From: JBIIJL01 sp044233795
GTDB taxonomy: Bacteria; Pseudomonadota; Gammaproteobacteria; Legionellales; Legionellaceae
DNA: 42,763 nucleotides
NCBI GenBank assembly: GCA_044233795.1
Contig: JBIIJL010000007.1
Span: forward strand, 1 to 42,763
Direction of reading: 5' to 3'
Shown here in pieces: positions 26,951 through 34,138 of this stretch (its first letter is position 1; each line of letters starts with the position of its first letter). A model generated the notes under the pieces. It was not told the origin of the DNA, ran no database searches, and saw only the letters and a list, made by a program, of their open reading frames with translations. Made by a program: the position numbers and the translations under genes.

Positions 26951-29317
26951 ATGCAGGAACAGTTCTACATTAACAAAATTGCAGTACTTGGTGCTGGAGT
27001 GATGGGAGCGCAAATTGCAGCACACTGTGTCAATGCCGGTATTGAGACATTGTTATACGATATTGCAGCACATGAGGGGCCTAAAAATGGTATTGTTAAC
27101 AAAGCAATTGATCATTTATCAACAATAAAACCTTCACCTTTAGCAACACATGCGATGAATCGCTTTATTCAACCGCGAAACTATGATGAGCATCTTTCTG
27201 AGCTTGCAAGTTGTTGTCTTATTATTGAAGCAATTTCAGAGCGAATGGATCTCAAACAGAGTTTGTATGAAAAGATAAGTCCATACTTAAATGATCATAG
27301 CATTTTAGTCAGTAATACATCGGGATTGAGCATCAATTGCTTAGCGAGACTTCTCAGTCCTTCAATGCGAACACGTTTTTGTGGAGTACATTTTTTTAAC
27401 CCACCAAGATATATGCATCTTGCTGAGCTTATACCTGCAGACGCTACTTCTCCTCATTTATTAGATCATTTAGAGGATTTTTTAACCAGACGTTTAGGTA
27501 AAGGCGTGATCAGAGCTAAAGATACCCCTAATTTCATTGCTAATCGGATTGGTGTGTTTTCGATGTTGATTACCATCTATCATGCTCAGCAATTTAATTT
27601 AGGTCTTGATGAGGTGGATGCTTTAACAGGGGTATTACTCGGTCGATCAAAATCAGCAACCTTTAGGACCATGGATGTGGTGGGTCTTGATACGATGCAA
27701 CTGGTGGTATCTACCATGCAACAACAATTAAAAGATGATCCATGGCATAAGATGTTTGTTTTACCTGATTGGTTCAATGCCCTCATTAAAGAAGGTCACC
27801 TTGGACAAAAAACTCAAATGGGAATTTATCGAAAGCTTGGTAAAATCATTGAAGTGTATTCTCCCAAAGCTCAAGGTTATCATCCAAGCAAAGGCATTCT
27901 AGCTAATGAGATAAAAGAAATCATGAAGCAAGGTGATCCTATCCAGCGCTTTCATGGACTATATCAATCAGCAAATCCACAAGCAAAATTTCTCGTAGCA
28001 TGTTTTATTGATTTGTTTCATTACTCAGCCTATCACCTTAAAGACATTGCTCGAAATGTACGTGATGTTGATCTTGCTGTTCGTTTTGGGTTTGGCTGGC
28101 GTGAGGGCCCTTTTGAATCTTGGCAATCGAGTGGCTTTACAGAAATATATAAAATTATTAATCAGAGGATTCATAATAATCAAACAATCAGCAATATATC
28201 TATGCCAGATTGGGTTTCTTCTATCAATGAGTTTTACAATGAACAGGGGGCATTTTCGCCTGAAGACAAACAATATGATGCCGGCTCTAAACTCGCAATA
28301 TACGATAGGCAGTTTTTTCCACCTCGAGTTCTCCTGGCACCTTCTTTCAAGCCCCAAATTTTTTATGAGAATGAGGGCGTATCACTATGGGGGCTAAAAG
28401 ATGATATTGCTGTAGTCAGTTTTAAAAGCAAGTCAAATACGATTGGCCAAGCAGTTTTGGATGGATTTTATGAGGCTATAGATAAGGCTCAAACTAGCTG
28501 TAAAGGTCTTATCATCTATCAACATGACGCGAATAATTTTAGTTCAGGTGCTGATTTATCAGCGGTACTTTCATTGATTAAGAATAATCAGCGCGCTCAA
28601 CTTGAGAACATGATTGATGATTTTCAATATTTGGCACTCAAGCTTAAATATTCTCCCATTCCAACGATTGCCGCTCTCCGGGGCCGTGCGTTGGGAGGTG
28701 GTTGCGAGCTGATGCTTCATTGCAGCCGGGTAGTTGCTTCTTTCGAAGCGTACCCAGGTCTTGTTGAGGTTGGTGTTGGTCTTATTCCTGCTGGTGGTGG
28801 TTGTAAGGAAATGGCACAAAGAGCATCATCGGCTATGATAAGTAATGAACTGATGCCTCACATCAAAAACTATTTTGAAACGATTGCTCAGGCGACTGTT
28901 GCAGCTAGTGCAATAGATGCGATACGCCTTGGCTTTTTAACTTCTTCGGATGTTTGGGTGATGAATCAAGAAGAAGTGCTTTTTGGCGCAATTGCGCAAA
29001 TTAACGCGCTTGTGGCCGCTAACTACTCTCCCCCATTGAAGGCACTGCTTAAGGTCGCAGGGAGAGAGGGGCATGCTATGTTAGAGGCTGGGTTAGTCAA
29101 TTGGAAAGAAGGAGGGTTTATTTCTGAGCATGACTATCTTATTGGGAATATTTTGGCCTCGGTATTATGCGGTGGAGATGTCAACGAAGGAGAGTACGTT
29201 GATGAGGCTTGGATGTTACGGTTAGAGAAGAATGCGTTTATGAGCTTGGTTGATACACCCTTAACAATCGCGAGAATGACATCTCTTTTAGAAACTGGTA
29301 AGCCATTACGGAATTAG
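26951..29317 (+). CDS. 3-hydroxyacyl-CoA dehydrogenase / enoyl-CoA hydratase fusion, FadN-like
   Basis: A 788-residue bifunctional enzyme of fatty-acid beta-oxidation. The dehydrogenase part comes first (AVLGAGVMGAQIAAHCVNAG at about 8-27, the VSNTSGLSI loop, and GVHFFNPPRYMHLAELI with the catalytic His, then the C-terminal helical domain). The crotonase part follows at about 475-700 (SSGADLS oxyanion segment, ALRGRALGGGCELMLHC with one catalytic Glu, and GLVEVGVGLIPAGGG with the other). This order (HAD before ECH) is that of FadN in Bacillus and several Legionella proteins, opposite to FadB. It precedes the thiolase gene after 18 bp, completing the beta-oxidation cycle. Confidence 0.9.
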   Translation: MQEQFYINKIAVLGAGVMGAQIAAHCVNAGIETLLYDIAAHEGPKNGIVNKAIDHLSTIKPSPLATHAMNRFIQPRNYDEHLSELASCCLIIEAISERMDLKQSLYEKISPYLNDHSILVSNTSGLSINCLARLLSPSMRTRFCGVHFFNPPRYMHLAELIPADATSPHLLDHLEDFLTRRLGKGVIRAKDTPNFIANRIGVFSMLITIYHAQQFNLGLDEVDALTGVLLGRSKSATFRTMDVVGLDTMQLVVSTMQQQLKDDPWHKMFVLPDWFNALIKEGHLGQKTQMGIYRKLGKIIEVYSPKAQGYHPSKGILANEIKEIMKQGDPIQRFHGLYQSANPQAKFLVACFIDLFHYSAYHLKDIARNVRDVDLAVRFGFGWREGPFESWQSSGFTEIYKIINQRIHNNQTISNISMPDWVSSINEFYNEQGAFSPEDKQYDAGSKLAIYDRQFFPPRVLLAPSFKPQIFYENEGVSLWGLKDDIAVVSFKSKSNTIGQAVLDGFYEAIDKAQTSCKGLIIYQHDANNFSSGADLSAVLSLIKNNQRAQLENMIDDFQYLALKLKYSPIPTIAALRGRALGGGCELMLHCSRVVASFEAYPGLVEVGVGLIPAGGGCKEMAQRASSAMISNELMPHIKNYFETIAQATVAASAIDAIRLGFLTSSDVWVMNQEEVLFGAIAQINALVAANYSPPLKALLKVAGREGHAMLEAGLVNWKEGGFISEHDYLIGNILASVLCGGDVNEGEYVDEAWMLRLEKNAFMSLVDTPLTIARMTSLLETGKPLRN

Positions 29318-29335
29318 CCAGTAGGAGTATACCAA

Positions 29336-30520
29336 ATGACAGACGTTTATATTGTTGATATCACAAGAACCCCTGTTGGGAAAGCGCCTCGAGGCGTCTT
29401 TAGAAACACCTTACCAGATGATTTATTAGTTCACGCACTACGTGCTCTTACAGCCAATCATCCATCCGTTGATTGGAATGCTATTTCTGATGTGGTGATT
29501 GGATGTGCAATGCCTGAAGCTGAGCAGGGAATGAACATTGCTCGTATCGCAACATTGCTTGCAGATCTTCCAATATCTGTGCCCGCCATGACCATTAATC
29601 GATTTTGCTCATCAGGAGTTCAAAGTATTGCTACCGCTATAGCATCCATGGCTCACTTTGATAAGCCATTGGCACTTGCCGGAGGGGTAGAGAGTATGTC
29701 AAAGGTGCCGTTAGGGGGGAACAAATATACAGCTAATCCTGCTATTTTTAACAACGAGCATATTGCTATTGCCTATGGCATGGGTATTACTGCGGAGCAT
29801 GTTGCAACTCAATGGCATATTTCGCGTGAACAGCAAGACCAATTTGCCTTTGAAAGCCACCAGAAGGCTCTCAACGCCGAAAGAAACGGGTATTTTAAGC
29901 AAGAGATCTCACCTATTGAAATTGTTCATCGTAAACCTTGTCTGCAAAACCTAGAGATTATTACTGAGCATAAAATTGTTTCTAAAGATGAAGGTCCAAG
30001 GGCTGACACATCATATGAAGCTCTAGCTCGATTAAGGCCTGTTTTTAGCGCACGAGGAACAGTGACTGCAGGAAATAGTTCACAAATGAGCGATGGAGCT
30101 GCTATTACATTATTAGCGAAAGAAGAGGCCTTGAAAACTTATCAGTTAACGCCAATAGCAAGAATGTTAAGTTATGCCGTGGTTGGCGTTCCGCCAGACA
30201 TTATGGGTATTGGTCCAGTGCATGCTATACCACTCGCTTTAAAGCAAGCGGGCTTAACGCTTGAACAAATTGATTGGATTGAGCTTAATGAAGCATTTGC
30301 TGCACAAGCTTTGGCAGTTATTAAAACGCTTCATCTGCCCATGGAAAAAGTAAATCCATTGGGTGGTGCTATTGCACTAGGGCATCCGCTAGGTGCAACA
30401 GGAGCCATTAGAACGGCAACCCTCTTGCACGGTCTTAAACGTACCAAGGGGCGTTATGGCATGGTTACCATGTGCATTGGTACGGGTATGGGTGCTGCTG
30501 CTATCTTTGAAGTTCTGTAA
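29336..30520 (+). CDS. fadA: Acetyl-CoA acyltransferase (3-ketoacyl-CoA thiolase)
   Basis: A 394-residue thiolase. The acyl-accepting cysteine is C91 in NRFCSSGVQS; NEAFAAQALAV, GGAIALGHPLGATGA (His) and TMCIGTGMG (second Cys) complete the site. It should cleave 3-ketoacyl-CoA to acetyl-CoA and shortened acyl-CoA together with the FadN-like protein before it. The biosynthetic acetyl-CoA acetyltransferase direction is possible, but the operon favours degradation. GTAGGAG precedes the start. It is the last gene of the operon, converging with the chitinase gene. Confidence 0.9.
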   Translation: MTDVYIVDITRTPVGKAPRGVFRNTLPDDLLVHALRALTANHPSVDWNAISDVVIGCAMPEAEQGMNIARIATLLADLPISVPAMTINRFCSSGVQSIATAIASMAHFDKPLALAGGVESMSKVPLGGNKYTANPAIFNNEHIAIAYGMGITAEHVATQWHISREQQDQFAFESHQKALNAERNGYFKQEISPIEIVHRKPCLQNLEIITEHKIVSKDEGPRADTSYEALARLRPVFSARGTVTAGNSSQMSDGAAITLLAKEEALKTYQLTPIARMLSYAVVGVPPDIMGIGPVHAIPLALKQAGLTLEQIDWIELNEAFAAQALAVIKTLHLPMEKVNPLGGAIALGHPLGATGAIRTATLLHGLKRTKGRYGMVTMCIGTGMGAAAIFEVL

Positions 30521-30528
30521 CCAGTTTT

Positions 30529-32013
30529 TTATTTAACAGCGCTGGGGAAATCTGCGTTGCAATCATATTTTGCATCACCAGCTAAAAACGTTTGGCAGCT
30601 TTTATTTATTGTATATCTTACAGACGCTGGATTAGATATTGATGAGTTTTCTGTAGAATATAGTTGCCAAATGATAACCCCATCACTCGAATTTTGTTGT
30701 TGGGTGATCGTATCGACGAGCGCATTTGTTAAGGGAAGTTGGCCGTTGATATTCTTAGGATATGCAGGTTGATTGACTTCAAAACCAAACTGAATTTTAG
30801 GATTAATCTTGAACTTCGCAGGCAGAAATCGAACTTTGCCAATATTGTCAACAGATAAATCCGCGAGTTTCTCCTGATCTGCTTTTAACCATTGCTTATA
30901 ATCCTTCATGTAAGCAGTGACTTGCCCAGGTAAATCTAGTGGACCACCGCCGAAAGGTGCACACATCTGTGCATTATCACCGCATAGGTCATAAGTCATC
31001 AGGCCTAAGCTATCAAAGCGATCAACGATAGCCCTGTCTTTGTCAGTCAAGTGGTACCAAAGTCCTTTTAAATTACCTTTCCACCAAACGCCCCCTTTAG
31101 TATAAATGTCAGGGTTATTGTCACCGTAAACAAAGCCTGTGGTAGGCCTAGCACCAACAGGAGGTGCTGCAGTTGCAAATAACAAGCCCCCGGCGTCTTT
31201 ATTATCAACAATTGCATGTAAAATAGCATCCACTTTGTCGACTGTTTTAGGCATAACATAAGCACTACCTGATTGGGTACCATATTTCATTAAATTAGCA
31301 TAAGTTGGGCCACCGGCATCAATGATGCTTCTTGCAATTTCAGTTGACCAATCAGCAGTTGAACTTGGCCCCCACTGAACAGCATAGAGATCAGCATGCC
31401 AGAACTCTTCATAATCAAAATCTAAACCATCTATCTTGAGATCATTGGCAAGTTTAACTAAATTTTGATACGAAACATTTGCCGTTGCTGCTTCTTGAGG
31501 ATTGGTTGGGTCAGGAAAATAATCGTAGTGCATTTTGTTTTCAGCTGAGGGAGGAGGACCACAGGCATCTCTTGCAACATCGAAATTACAGCTGTAATTC
31601 CAACCACCCACGGATAAGAAGGTCTGAATATTTTTCTCTTTAGACAATTGTATTGCTTGTTTTAGTTGTTGAAATGCCTCCACCCCTTGACCATTGCCTT
31701 CATCAAAAAACCCAAGGATGCCAGTATTTGCAAGGTTTCCTGGTGTATATTTGGTTAACGTTGGCTTGACAAATGAAAATACAATTCGATTAAAGTTTGG
31801 CTTACTAACTAGCGCTAAATCATCGACATACCGCTGTAATTGAGCAGGCTCATCAATCAATAGATATACGGTTACGACTTTTTTTGCAGTTGGATGAGTG
31901 GCTGAAGAAGGAGGGGGCGGGGTGTCAGTGCTCGAGTGGGATGTTAAGGGGGTAAGAATAATTGCCAACAAAAACAAGGTTACATTAAAATCACGTCGTT
32001 TGAATGCGTTCAT
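30529..32013 (-). CDS. Secreted chitinase-like protein, glycoside hydrolase family 18
   Basis: A 494-residue exported glycosidase. The N-terminus has a short basic head and a hydrophobic core (LFLLAIILTPLTS, signal peptide), then a Pro/Ser-rich linker (TPPPPSS, about 30-40), then a GH18 barrel with SVGGW at 134-138 and the catalytic DGLDFDYEE at 195-203 (E202 proton donor). Eight cysteines in the mature part suggest disulfides. GH18 enzymes cleave chitin or related N-acetylglucosamine polymers; in host-associated bacteria they may attack host or protist glycans. No chitin-binding domain is visible. There is a 500-bp AT-rich gap upstream. Confidence 0.87.
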   Translation of the reverse strand: MNAFKRRDFNVTLFLLAIILTPLTSHSSTDTPPPPSSATHPTAKKVVTVYLLIDEPAQLQRYVDDLALVSKPNFNRIVFSFVKPTLTKYTPGNLANTGILGFFDEGNGQGVEAFQQLKQAIQLSKEKNIQTFLSVGGWNYSCNFDVARDACGPPPSAENKMHYDYFPDPTNPQEAATANVSYQNLVKLANDLKIDGLDFDYEEFWHADLYAVQWGPSSTADWSTEIARSIIDAGGPTYANLMKYGTQSGSAYVMPKTVDKVDAILHAIVDNKDAGGLLFATAAPPVGARPTTGFVYGDNNPDIYTKGGVWWKGNLKGLWYHLTDKDRAIVDRFDSLGLMTYDLCGDNAQMCAPFGGGPLDLPGQVTAYMKDYKQWLKADQEKLADLSVDNIGKVRFLPAKFKINPKIQFGFEVNQPAYPKNINGQLPLTNALVDTITQQQNSSDGVIIWQLYSTENSSISNPASVRYTINKSCQTFLAGDAKYDCNADFPSAVK

Positions 32014-32340
32014 GATGCACCAATAAATGTCAGTTTGATTTACTATAGACCACGATTGCGATTATTGTCAACAATATTTATCTCAGCATACTTACCTCCA
32101 TTTTGAGTTTCGATTCATATTTCAGTGCCAGGGTTTTCGACAGCACTGCAGGCGATAGAAGGGGCGCGACATATTCTCTTCAGCAAAATAACGCGCAGTT
32201 TTAGCAAAAGCTCTTGTTACAGACTAGACTTTCTGTCAAATTTAAAAACCTGAGCATTGAAGATAATTCTCCGTTCTTGGGGTATGTAAACCTACACTTT
32301 GAAAAGATTTATGTTTTGTAAAATATAACGATGTTTATGT
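32014..32340. other. AT-rich intergenic region upstream of the chitinase gene
   Basis: No convincing gene on either strand. It must hold the chitinase promoter (minus strand), but no single clear -10/-35 pair stands out. The minus strand around 32110-32200 reads as a short peptide (ARYFAEENMSRPFYRL) that may be IS debris; not called. Confidence 0.4.
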
Positions 32341-32369
32341 TTGAAGAAATAATAAGCATACATTATAAT
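32341..32369 (+). promoter_or_regulatory. Sigma70-type promoter of the one-repeat HTH paralogue
   Basis: TTGAAG (32341-32346) and TATAAT (32364-32369) are exactly 17 bp apart, matching 4 of 6 and 6 of 6. The transcript would start near 32376 and leave a 5' leader of about 145 nt before ATG 32522. The long leader could carry regulation, but I see no clear hairpin in it. Confidence 0.6.
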
Positions 32370-32521
32370 ATTTCTCCTAAAAGAGGACGTCTGTGTTTGG
32401 GATTTAGATAATCAGGATATTTTCTCAAATTAAGTGACAGGTAAAATTTAGACATTTGAATAAAAGATCCGTGGATATTTGTTCATGAATTTTTCTTAAT
32501 CTAAGCATTGGAGTCGTATCA

Positions 32522-33391
32522 ATGAAATTAATGTTATCTCAGATCCATGGTGTAATCATTGCGAGCGAGAGTATAGAAGTGGCAGCATCGATTGTGGGTT
32601 GTGCAGCTGATGTATTAAAAGATCACTTGGCGAAATATACTTATCAACAACGAGTATTAACTTTTTCTATGATGAAAGAGATAGAATTAGATGATGCGCT
32701 AGGAATATTTAAAGAATTTTACACAATGGAGGCGACGATTGATATCATTCCTCGATCACAAAAATCTCAACCGATTCCTCGGCTATCAACAGCACCTGTT
32801 CTTTCTGCTCTACCTGCTCTACCTGCTCTACCTGCTCTTAGGACAAGGGCGGAGGTCTTAGAAGAAAGGGCCCGACAGATTAGAGCTGCTAAAAGGAATC
32901 TGGATACAAATGGTCCTTCGGAAGTGTTTCAGCCACCAAAGAGAGCGAGAGGACCAGTTGTTCGTCGCTCTAAATTGTCAGATACTTCACCAATGCAGAT
33001 GCTTCCTCACTTAAGTTTTCATGCTAGAACACCAAACATGTTTGATCCTGAATTGACTAGTGTTGCTGGTTTCGATGGTGGTTGCGCACAGCAAAGCTAT
33101 GTTTTTAATTCTCCCAGTCCTGCTGCTACAGTAGATCAATTTTATGATTCTAGTTCTTTAATTCTACCCTCAAGTGACTTCAGCACTTTTCTGGACGATG
33201 CTTCAAAGAGCGCGGGGGTAGTTAATCATAGCGAGGATGGACAAAACGACCCGATGATAGCTTTAGGAGGAGGGCATGAGCAGAGAATTAAACCTTCAGT
33301 CAGCGAGATGGGTATGTTTACTACAGTAGGCTCGGAATTTGCACCTAGTATGATTATAGATTTATCGAGCGAAGGGAACAAAATACCTTAA
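32522..33391 (+). CDS. One-repeat paralogue of the HTH-repeat family with NLS-like tail
   Basis: A 289-residue protein of unknown function. Residues 3-75 align without gaps to the 78-residue unit of the proteins encoded at 34139-38205: LSQIHGVI (helix 1), EVAASIVGCAADVLKDHLAKY (HTH, variable triplet AAD at 28-30), LTFSMMKEIELDDALGIF, FYTMEATIDI. The rest is different: an Ala-Leu-Pro run (residues 97-106), a charged helix at about 107-126, an NLS-like basic cluster PPKRARG...RRSK at 138-151, then a long Ser/Pro/Asp-rich, mostly disordered tail. No signal peptide or membrane helix. GGAG in TTGGAG precedes the start. It may be the ancestral or a stripped-down family member, or an unrelated tail fused to one repeat. 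Confidence 0.7.
   Translation: MKLMLSQIHGVIIASESIEVAASIVGCAADVLKDHLAKYTYQQRVLTFSMMKEIELDDALGIFKEFYTMEATIDIIPRSQKSQPIPRLSTAPVLSALPALPALPALRTRAEVLEERARQIRAAKRNLDTNGPSEVFQPPKRARGPVVRRSKLSDTSPMQMLPHLSFHARTPNMFDPELTSVAGFDGGCAQQSYVFNSPSPAATVDQFYDSSSLILPSSDFSTFLDDASKSAGVVNHSEDGQNDPMIALGGGHEQRIKPSVSEMGMFTTVGSEFAPSMIIDLSSEGNKIP
32805..32840 (+). repeat. Short 9-bp tandem repeat coding for Ala-Leu-Pro
   Basis: CTGCTCTAC is repeated three times (32805, 32814, 32823) and followed by CTGCTCTTA (32832-32840). It encodes ALPALPALPAL in the linker of the one-repeat protein and could gain or lose units in frame. Confidence 0.8.
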
Positions 33392-33402
33392 AACAATGAG
33401 TG

Positions 33403-33421
33403 GAGATAATTATATTATCTC
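33403..33421 (+). terminator. Hairpin after the one-repeat gene (weak terminator candidate)
   Basis: GAGATAAT-TAT-ATTATCTC is a perfect 8-bp stem with a 3-nt loop, 11 bp after the stop at 33391. There is no T-run after it, and the stem is AT-rich, so intrinsic termination would be weak. Confidence 0.35.
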
Positions 33422-33564
33422 TATCCTCCTCTCCTGAATACATTCTAATTGAGTGTTTCTGGCATTGGTTAAAACATAGGTGTATGGAGTTAAGTCACAT
33501 ATACATATGGGGGAGCAGATAACACAAAGTTTCAAATTAATCTGGTAATATCAGGATGGAAATA

Positions 33565-33592
33565 CTAGGGAGTAACTGTCATTGCTCCCTAG
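33565..33592 (+). other. Strong inverted repeat between paralogues
   Basis: CTAGGGAGTAA (33565-33575) pairs with TTGCTCCCTAG (33582-33592) around a 6-nt loop, giving an 11-bp stem with one G-U pair. No T-run follows. Homology to the HTH-repeat genes starts at about 33593, directly after it, so it may mark a recombination or insertion boundary, or be a transcript end or operator. Confidence 0.45.
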
Positions 33593-33728
33593 CTTTAGCA
33601 AGATTCATGAAGTGACTCTTCAAAGTCCAAATTTACGTAATTTACCGACCCGCCTTGGGTTTTCAAATGGGGCGCTCGTTAGTCATTTGGTTGAATTTTG
33701 CACTAGAACAATCCAAGATGCACTGTGA
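33593..33728 (+). pseudogene. Remnant 1 of an HTH-repeat gene (one decayed repeat)
   Basis: Frame from 33603 reads IHEVTLQSPNLRNLPTRLG, FSNGALVSHLVEF and ends in TGA at 33726-33728. It aligns to helix 1 and the HTH of the 78-residue unit (VHE.I.QS..L..AA.RLGV...TL.SHLGKF). The C-terminal cap and tail are missing and the TGA is followed directly by leader copy 1, as the intact genes are by the next leader. So this is the 3' end of an ancestral gene with its tail deleted. Confidence 0.7.
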
Positions 33729-33785
33729 TGCACATCATTTTTAATGGGTTTAAATAACCCCGAAATTTAATATTGTTGAGAGAAG
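33726..33785 (+). repeat. 60-bp leader element, copy 1
   Basis: Aligns without gaps to 34077-34136. The last 20 bases, TTTAATATTGTTGAGAGAAG, are identical in both. It begins with a TGA stop codon (TGATGC) and contains AATGGGTTTA. Here the following TTATG start is missing because the element runs straight into C-terminal coding sequence. Confidence 0.8.
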
Positions 33786-34079
33786 AAGTGGCGCGAAGAA
33801 TCTATGGAATATATTATGATCTTCCGACGGCTGAACTTTTGGATCAAGCAAGTAATGTAATGGCTTCATCTATGGGGGCTCGCGAAAGTAGTCGATGCTG
33901 AGCCGATGGATACAGATACAGGTATTTTGGATGCCCAGTCACAGAGAGAAAATATAAAAGACAGAGTTCGTCTTCAGAGTTGACTTCGCCGACTTTTTTA
34001 ATGAATCGTATAAATGGTTGAAAAATTACCTGCAGGTCCTGAAGTTATATCATGGCCGACAATCCAAGTCCGACCATGA
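33786..34079 (+). pseudogene. Remnant 2: HTH-repeat gene collapsed to its C-terminal tail
   Basis: Right after leader copy 1 the sequence encodes VARRIYGIYYDLPTAELLDQ, ASNVMASSMG, then, after a shift, DAEPMDTDTGILD, then SPTFLMNRING and finally SWPTIQVRP with TGA at 34077-34079. These match, in order, the tail of the two intact proteins (YGLSYNLPIAQLL, MDT, PTFFNQSD, the final R-P). All repeats and the start codon are missing. The join lies in AGAAGAAG, present both at the leader end and at the start of the tail segment, which fits deletion by short homology. The ATG 34052 used by a naive ORF lies in this remnant. Confidence 0.75.
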
Positions 34080-34136
34080 TGCTTATGGTTTTGAATGGGT
34101 TTAGCCAAACGTGTAATTTAATATTGTTGAGAGAAG
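34077..34136 (+). repeat. 60-bp leader element, copy 2 (upstream of the 5-repeat gene)
   Basis: Starts at the TGA of remnant 2 and ends 2 nt before ATG 34139. TTGAAT...17 nt...TAATTT could serve as a weak promoter and GAGAGAAG as ribosome site. See copies at 33726, 35792 and 41565. Confidence 0.85.
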
Positions 34137-34138
34137 TT

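Noticed and set aside
32110..32200. Minus-strand peptide ARYFAEENMSRPFYRL as a transposase remnant
   Set aside because: Too short and no family pattern I can name.
34052..34138. Longer N-terminus of protein A starting MADNPSPTMM
   Set aside because: These bases align to the tail of the preceding remnant (SWPTIQVRP, stop) and to the 60-bp leader, not to coding sequence; MPKK at 34139 matches the start of paralogue B.
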